Of a stretch of DNA of 14,768 nucleotides, positions 9,840-14,768 are shown piece after piece. Source of the stretch: Funneliformis mosseae (lineage: Eukaryota; Glomeromycota; Glomeromycetes; Glomerales; Glomeraceae); the NCBI GenBank assembly GCA_910592005.1, contig CAJVPP010002467.1, positions 1-14,768 of the forward strand, read 5' to 3'. Both the position numbers and the translations under genes were made by a program. How positions within the stretch are numbered: the first letter of the stretch is position 1; each line of letters begins with the position of its first letter. The notes below the pieces were generated by a model. It was not told the origin of the DNA. It saw nothing but the letters and a program-made list of their open reading frames with translations, and made no database searches.

Positions 9840-10011
9840 CAGTCAACTCTTGTTATAACGAACTCTATGTCCTAGACCTCAACTTCGCTATAAGGTTATA
9901 GTGAAGATTTTAAGAGATTTGATTGGCCAATTCGCTATAACAAGAGTATTTTTATTATATTTGTTCAAAAAATTCGTTATATCAAGAGTTCGCTATATTA
10001 AGAGTTGACTG
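9840..10011. mobile_element. 172-bp Tc1/mariner-class (pogo/Tigger-like) MITE with TA duplication
   Basis: It begins CAGTCAACTCTT and ends with the exact complement. The terminal inverted repeats extend 26 bp with three mismatches, through TATAACGAACTC (left) and TATAGCGAACTC (right complement). TA flanks both sides (9838-9839 and 10012-10013). The CAGT...CTCTTGTTATAACGAA type of terminus is characteristic of pogo/Tigger-derived MITEs. The interior has a second hairpin (CTTCGCTATAA / TTATAGTGAAG) and no coding. Insertion is inside a Tyr codon of ORF1. Excising the element with one TA restores the SYAYINF reading in frame. The insert plus TA is 174 bp, a multiple of three. Confidence 0.9.
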
Positions 10012-11180
10012 TATGCATAAGAATAGTTACAATATTAAAGATCTCATGATATAAAATATGATTTTGCTTTAATAGAATTGAGGAAGATTAATAAGTCTTG
10101 TTATATTGTATTAAATAATAATCCAGTTAATTTTAATTCAAATTGTTGTCGTAAAATTAGTTACATAGCATCAAGGTTAGTGGGTTTAATACAAGCTATA
10201 AAATCTAATAATAGTAAAGACCATATATTATTGTAAAAGAATTTAATAATATCAGGTGATTCATAGACTATGAATGTGATTTGCCAGAAGTTTCTGATAA
10301 TCATTAAAAATCTAGCAATTATATCACATTATTGGAAAAAAATTCATATTACATTTGATTTGACAAATAAGGGAATGTTATTAACTTTAATGCATTTTTT
10401 TTTTGGCATCTATTCTTGTTTTTTGACAGATAGATCAGCAACCACAAACATAAGATTGTGTTATGTCTTCTAAACTTTTGTAATTGCATGTATAAATTGA
10501 TCAATAGCTTAGAAATAAACAAAGAAATTTCTTAGTTTGAAGTTATACAAAGCTTCTTGATAATCAGAAAAGTTAACAAAAAGCCTGTTGATGAAATTTC
10601 TTTTATCAGCAATAGATTTATTAGTGATATTCACAGTATCATCAGATGCAAAAAAATGTGTTAAAGAGGTAATAATATTGAAAGAAATATTTTTTATATT
10701 GGAATCACATGATTGACTGAATTCGTTTACTTTGCTTTCAACTTGATTAGCCTAAGAGAGTTGTTTATTCTTTCTCTTGTCAATGGTAGAGGTAGATAAA
10801 GGTTGAGTAGTATTATTCATTATATTTTTTGTGTGTATAGAATCATTTATACTAAAGTCTTATGAAGAGGAAAATAGAGTTTTCTTAATGGTATTTATAT
10901 CTATTTTGTATACTTCTTAGTCTTCAAAAATAAAGTTTATTGTAGAAGCAATAGAAGTAGTTTATATAATAGTTAGTATTGGTTGAGTAGTATTTAGAAC
11001 TTCTATAACTGTTGGAGTGATATTAAGTTTTGGAGTTTCAATTTTTTGTCTTTTTGTAATTTTAATAACTTTATCATCATTCTTATTTTTTTTATTATCA
11101 TTAGAGGATAGAATACTGAATTCGTTACTATTATCTGAAGAGTTTAAAGTAGTTTTATTATAAGTTTAGGTTTTTTCCAT

Positions 11181-11576
11181 ATATACTCTATCTTCTAGTT
11201 ATTAGAGACATTTGGTTAAGAAGATCAGTGAAAAGAGTTTATATATTTTTTATTTTTTTATAATTATTAAATAATAAATTATTTTAAAAAATTGAAAAAT
11301 TGAAAAATTAATATATATTAATAATTATTATTTAAAAATTTAAAAATACTATTATTAAATAAATCTTAATATGACAAATCTAATAAACTTTATTTCATCT
11401 TTTTATAATCATTAGATATAATTTTTCTATAATATTTTATAGCAAATTTATGTTTACACTTTAAGGGATATAAATTATAAGTCTGTTATTTAATAAACTC
11501 AAATCATTAATAATCATTTAGAACAATCTAAAATGAGTCTGAATTAGTCTTTTAGAATATTCTAAAACTTATTTAT
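11181..11576. other. AT-rich spacer between LINE and CACTA element
   Basis: The sequence is dominated by runs of A and T and by TTAATAATTATT-type words. No coding signal appears on either strand. It must contain the 5' leader of the LINE, if one remains, and possibly the terminus of the neighbouring CACTA element. I could not identify a convincing CACTA-type terminal inverted repeat, perhaps because its C residues have mutated. Confidence 0.5.
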
Positions 11577-11831
11577 ATCTGAAATAAGCATTCAGGATAT
11601 TATCTGAAATGTGCATTTGGGATATTATCCAAAATGAGTATTTAAGACATTATTTAAAATGTGCATTTAGGATATTATTCTAAATGCGTATTTAAGATAT
11701 CTGAAATATACATTTAAGACATTATCTAAAATGTGCATTTGAGAATAATAAATATTTTAAATGATCTTCATATTTAGAATATTCCAATTGCACATTCTGA
11801 TTTAAATATTCTAAATACACATTTCAGATAT
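11577..11831. repeat. 25-bp direct repeats with inverted partners, probable CACTA subterminal repeats
   Basis: The unit is roughly gtgcatttaggatattatct plus aaaat. Consecutive copies occur at 11587-11610, 11611-11635, 11636-11660, 11661-11685, 11686-11707 (three bases short) and 11708-11732, with a partial copy from 11733. After a short AT spacer, two or more copies run in the opposite orientation at about 11775-11831 (ttctaaatacacatttcagatatc). The array starts exactly where the Tnp2 reading frame ends. En/Spm-type elements carry such direct and inverted subterminal repeats as binding sites for an element-encoded DNA-binding protein. That role is inferred here from position and architecture only. 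Confidence 0.65.
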
Positions 11832-14414
11832 CAACATATTTAAGGTACAATAAAGCCAAATATTCTTTTGCATTTTACCAGACTAAAATTTGATAATTAA
11901 TCAGTACAAATCAACCTAAAATATGATGAACTTGTATTATATAATTATAACTTTTTAAATAAAATTCAATATCTTATAATTTAACGTTATATTTTTTTTT
12001 TGTTAAAATAATATCGCATATTTATAAAACTTATAAATTTATACTAATAAATATATACTAAAAAATGTTCAGCCTGTCTAAATAGCAAATTGACTTTAAG
12101 TGTAAAATAATATTAGATTTGGTTAGCGTAATAATTGATGTACTATTATTTGTAATAAATTTGGCCAAAATATACAAATTTTTTACATGTTATAAAGACA
12201 TTAATGATCCAAAGATTTTAGAACTAATTCAGCATCTTCCAAATTGATTTATTTTAATTTAAATCATTATATTATCTTCTGAATCCTTATCAAATTTAAA
12301 TGTGATATAAGTCACATTGTAGTATTCAACCATCAAATCAAGCATTTCTTGAAATAATTATATTATCAGATGATAGTTTAAGGAATTTGCAAGGAAATGG
12401 TTCACTACCAGTAATATTTGATTCCTTAATATTTCGTAAATTTATTTAAAATTAGTGGATTTCGTAAAAAGAATATTTGAAAGAAAACTAATTAAAGACT
12501 GATTGTTTAGCAATTCAAGCTCTTTTACTTTAATATTACTAGAACTTATAATAATATTGATTTGAATACCAAATATCAATCAATGCATTAGCTTAGGCTC
12601 AATATTTTTATTACTATTCAGTATAGAACCTAAAAATCGTTCATAAATTAATAAACTAATTTATTTAAGAAATTCTCAAAAAATTTCTAATATTCTATTC
12701 ATATATTCAAAATAAAAACACTAAAATGTATATAACAAACTACAGTCTATTAAACAATTATACAAATAAAGAGAAAGGTAAAGATTTAGCATGATTTTGT
12801 TATATCTGTAATTATATTTAATCAACTTCACTATCTCAATTAGTTTTCAATATGCTTCATATAATAGATCTAATTTTATAATCTGGTTTACTAAAATTGT
12901 ATAAATTCTTATGAAATGTGTAAGAATCTTTTTATCTACAATTAGAAGATATTCTCAAAGTGAAACAGTAGAATATACAATAAAATATATTTGCTATTGA
13001 TTGGCCGTAAAATTAGAAAATCCTTCTCCTTCATGAATTATACTTAGAATTCAACCCAGATCAGAAAGAATCTAAAACTCATTCATCTTTTACTGAATCT
13101 TATTCAAAGAATTTTATGTCAAAATTCCTTTATCAATCCAGTTTCATTTAACTATTTATCATATAATATCTAAAAATAGGTAATGTATTAGATCGATTAT
13201 AATATATTTTATAGGGTCAAAATATTGTAAATATAATAATTAAGATTATCTTACGTCACTTTACTTTATAAATCATTTTTGTAAAATGTCTGAATTGTAG
13301 TATTTCTATTTTAAAGTATTTCATTAATATTTAATTAGATCTTGCATAATAAATCAATTATCAACATTATCCATTTTGACAAAATTATGCTAATAATTTT
13401 TATAATTTGCCTTCTTTATATATCTATAACATAATACTATTCCAAAGTGATTCTAATTTATCTACAATTAGTGTTAAATAGTAATTTATTTTATATAAAT
13501 TAACTTTACTTGATCTGGGTAAAAAACTAAGAATCAGTAAATTTTCACGTTTAAATTAGATATTAAGAGACAAATTGCATATAGTAGCATATATTACTCT
13601 AATATTATAAATAGTATCACTATATAGTTGAAACTAGTTGAGATTTAGCATTAATCTAAGATGAAAATCTTTATTTTGAAAAAAATTTGCTAAATCTTCT
13701 TATGAAGATTTTTTTAATGTCTACCACACTTTACTATTATATATATCAGTCATAATATTATTAAAATGCTGATAATTTATCTGTTAGTTTTAAAATTAGG
13801 CTGACAATATATAGAAGCGAGTTGTTATTATATTTTAGAAAATGAAAAGATTAAATTAGGTTGAATTAATATTCAATTTATTAATATGATTTTTGAGATA
13901 ACAAAGTATTGCAAAATCATGTTTATGAATTGATAAATTGGAAAAATTCTACATGCTAATATTTCATTACATTTGATATATTATTCTGTTAAAAATTTAT
14001 TACTTTCTGTTTTTAATATAGCTTATAATATTTAGAACAAGAAATAAAATGGTGAAATCAATCATTTAATCCAAATACTTTTTTCGTCAAGTATATTAAA
14101 TTTGGAAAATTTCTAAATTTATCACTTCTAATTTCTATCAGAACCAATTTTATAAATTTTATTAACGCCTCAATTTCAGACTCTATAATGTTGAATCTTA
14201 TTTAAAATGACATAATTTAAAGTAAAATTTACAAAAATTGATTACTAATTGATTCTATATTTGATAGATTTTGAAATAGCTCATAATCTGGTAATGTATA
14301 ATCTTCAAATGTTTCAAAATTATCCTCTACAGAATTATCATCATCTTTAAATTCACCTGTAATATAACCTTTTTTAGTGATAAATTTTAAAGATTTTGAA
14401 GGTTGATCAACTTC

Positions 14415-14491
14415 TATTTCAGGATCATCAGAAGGATTTATACTAGATTTTAGATGATTTATGTATTTTCTTATAAGTCTTTAAGGTAAAA
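14415..14491. repeat. 77-bp direct repeat, copy 1
   Basis: Identical, base for base, to 14692-14768. The left limit is sharp (C at 14414 versus A at 14691); the right limit is set only by the end of the window. This copy reads in the transposase frame (FLPQRLIRKY...NPSDDPEIEV) and continues smoothly into the downstream coding signal, so it is probably the original position. Confidence 0.95.
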
Positions 14492-14691
14492 AAGTAAAAT
14501 CAAAATCTTTTTAATATTTATTATCAGATTAATGTTTAATAATTTCTATAATTTATCTAATTAAAGTCAAATATTAACAATTCTTTCATTTTGTCTCATA
14601 TTCTAAATTGATGAAATGTATCTGAAATAGAACTTTATGAATCTTGATATCTAACTCTAATTATGAGAGGTTGATAGCCTAGAAGTAGATA

Positions 14692-14768
14692 TATTTCAGG
14701 ATCATCAGAAGGATTTATACTAGATTTTAGATGATTTATGTATTTTCTTATAAGTCTTTAAGGTAAAA
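14692..14768. repeat. 77-bp direct repeat, copy 2 (runs off the window)
   Basis: Second exact copy, 277 bp from the first. Because 277 is not a multiple of three, the two copies cannot both be read in the frame of the sequence between them. That sequence (INLSQLELDIKIHKV, EYETKWKNCQYLTL, KDFDFTFLPQRL) fits copy 1. This is consistent with a tandem duplication of a 277-bp unit, or with an assembly error at a contig edge. Confidence 0.95.

Larger units (their letters stand above)
2764..11180 (-). mobile_element. Degenerate full-length-scale LINE (non-LTR retrotransposon) carrying two nested MITEs
   Basis: In minus orientation the element reads ORF1 (11180 to about 9060), AP-type endonuclease (9015-7740), reverse transcriptase (7740-5290), RNase H (about 4400-4080) and a C-terminal tail ending at a TGA at 2888-2890. 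The RT block has the diagnostic order of a fungal LINE lineage: IYPIPKSKLWN, LNNTRSITLLE, an A-motif relative (LYILFQ-ISK-VYD), GIDQ-EIISPLL, YNPFLS, AYM--TIWITDS and LEKSFIIT. This resembles the LINEs I know from Glomeromycotina. The element is dead: catalytic residues are lost in both EN and RT, there are at least six frameshifts, and stops are dense. The 3' end is approximate. A homopolymer block (T 2764-2772, A 2773-2783 on the plus strand) lies about 105 bp past the stop. No target-site duplication could be established, and the 5' end may extend beyond 11180 as untranslated leader. Confidence 0.85.
9060..11180 (-). pseudogene. LINE ORF1 (RRM-like / zinc-knuckle / coiled-coil RNA-binding protein), interrupted by a pogo-like MITE
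   Basis: Frame opens at ATG 11178-11180, with a second in-frame ATG at 10818-10820, and stays in one frame to about 9200. The N-terminus is Ser/Thr/Asn-rich with a basic patch (KITKRQKIETPKL). An RRM-like region follows, with an RNP2-like FELKLTGLLF (about 10120-10142) and an RNP1-like SYAY|INF. A 172-bp element splits the latter at 9840-10011. Next comes a CX2CX4HX4C-spaced knuckle (9696-9737) in which every ligand is Tyr. NQ-TGA-ESYADAL (about 9560) and a coiled coil (ALKDILKHLDEIDNKL..., about 9340-9490) complete the protein. In this LINE lineage ORF1 binds the transposon RNA. About a third of Gln positions are TAA/TAG. Several TGA fall at likely Arg positions (FISW for FIPR, FDWPST, KFWSK). 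The 3' limit and the junction with the endonuclease are uncertain. Confidence 0.75.
11577..14768 (-). mobile_element. Degenerate CACTA/EnSpm-like DNA transposon, 5' side beyond the window
   Basis: This is the Tnp2 transposase fossil plus the adjacent 25-bp repeat array, taken together. In minus orientation the element enters from the right edge and ends leftward at or beyond the repeat array. No terminal inverted repeat or 3-bp duplication (expected for CACTA) could be located, so the left limit is the outer edge of the recognisable array. It shares the hypermutation signature of the LINE but is unrelated to it. Confidence 0.65.
11830..14768 (-). pseudogene. Tnp2 (CACTA) transposase, hypermutated and frameshifted, N-terminus beyond the window
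   Basis: In order from the right edge: a charged N-terminal segment (INPSDDPEIEV, GEFKDDDNSVEDN, YTLPDYELF); EIEALIKFIKLVLIEI; KVFGLNDWFHHFISC; a decayed zinc-finger region (SCSKYYKLY, VMKYQHVEF, FCNTLLSQK). Then MTDIYNSKVWQTLKK (from 13753), FFQNKDFHLRLMLNLNQF, VIYATICNL, ENLLILSFLP, NYYLTLIVDKLESLWN; NWIDKGILTQNSL (about 13110), NEFQILSDLG, HEGEGFSNFTANQ; KLDLLYEAY, NLYLSLYLYN, YFEYMNRIL; EPFPCKFLKLSSDN, EYYNVTYITFKF, INQFGRCW, LYILAKFIT, QVHHILG and NAKEYLA. This is the Tnp2 family order in Glomeromycotina as I recall it. LNLDW reads LNL-AAC-TAG (Asp 13637-13639, Trp 13634-13636). At least three frameshifts occur. Only about 330 bp separate ESLWN from NWIDKG, where I expect a longer ...HCLFLGIAKW... 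block, so an internal deletion is likely. The transposase would cut and paste the element. Confidence 0.8.

Noticed and set aside
10270..10473. Plus-strand open frame of 67 codons
   Set aside because: It lies antisense to the well-supported ORF1 coding signal, has no recognisable motif and is a chance opening.
11577..11760. CRISPR array of 25-bp repeats
   Set aside because: The units are contiguous with no unique spacers, diverged, and have inverted partners. They fit transposon subterminal repeats.
13000..14300. Plus-strand protein-like reading (e.g. around 14040-14200)
   Set aside because: AT-rich complementary codons give plausible residues, but the minus strand carries recognisable Tnp2 motifs in family order, so the plus-strand reading is a shadow.
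1..14768. A ciliate-like genetic code with TAA/TAG as Gln and TGA as Trp, which opens long frames over most of the minus strand
   Set aside because: It was my first reading, and Gln positions do fit. But conserved Trp positions in the RT (6130-6132) and Tnp2 (13634-13636) are TAG, which would be Gln. Several TGA fall at expected Arg (FIPR, LGRIP, EAHRKL). Cys, His, Asp and Gly change by the same transitions, and frameshifts are common. Hypermutation explains all of these at once. Checking codons in a conserved host gene of the same genome would settle it.

Overview
This window reads as a graveyard of mutated transposable elements in a very AT-rich nuclear genome. I see no intact gene, no tRNA and no rRNA. 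All recognisable coding signal lies on the minus strand. It belongs to three unrelated element families whose closest relatives, as I know them, fill the genomes of arbuscular mycorrhizal fungi (Glomeromycotina such as Rhizophagus). These are a DUF3504/KIAA1958-like recombinase-derived protein, a LINE with ORF1, AP-endonuclease, reverse transcriptase and RNase H, and a Tnp2 (CACTA/EnSpm) transposase. The fungal assignment is inference from the element families and the mutation pattern. No host gene confirms it.

Layout. 1-771: part of a DUF3504 open frame, cut by the window edge, with no frameshift. 772-2763: gene-free AT-rich DNA with foldback repeats. 2764-11180: one LINE about 8 kb long on the minus strand, with its 5' end on the right. 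ORF1 (about 9060-11180) has an RRM-like region, a zinc knuckle and a coiled coil. Endonuclease (about 7740-9015), RT (about 5290-7740) and RNase H plus C-terminal tail (about 2888-5290) follow. Two younger non-autonomous elements sit inside the LINE. A 172-bp pogo/Tigger-like MITE with TA target duplication (9840-10011) splits the RNP1 motif of ORF1. A 550-bp hAT-like MITE with an 8-bp target duplication (8010-8559) splits the endonuclease at its (G)DFN motif. 11181-11576: AT-rich spacer. 11577-11831: direct and inverted 25-bp repeats that look like the subterminal repeats of a CACTA element. 11830-14768: Tnp2 transposase fossil whose 5' part runs off the window and contains an exact 77-bp direct repeat.

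The unifying signal is C-to-T / G-to-A hypermutation. Gln codons have become TAA/TAG, Arg CGA has become TGA, conserved Trp has become TAG or TGA, Asp has become Asn, His and Cys have become Tyr, and Gly has become Arg. The clearest case is the ORF1 zinc knuckle, where all four C-C-H-C ligands read as Tyr. At first sight the sequence imitates a ciliate with reassigned stop codons, but this ligand-specific pattern is better explained by repeat-induced-point-mutation-like or methylcytosine deamination. The two MITEs still carry CpG and CpA sites and intact termini, so they probably arrived after, or escaped, the mutational process.
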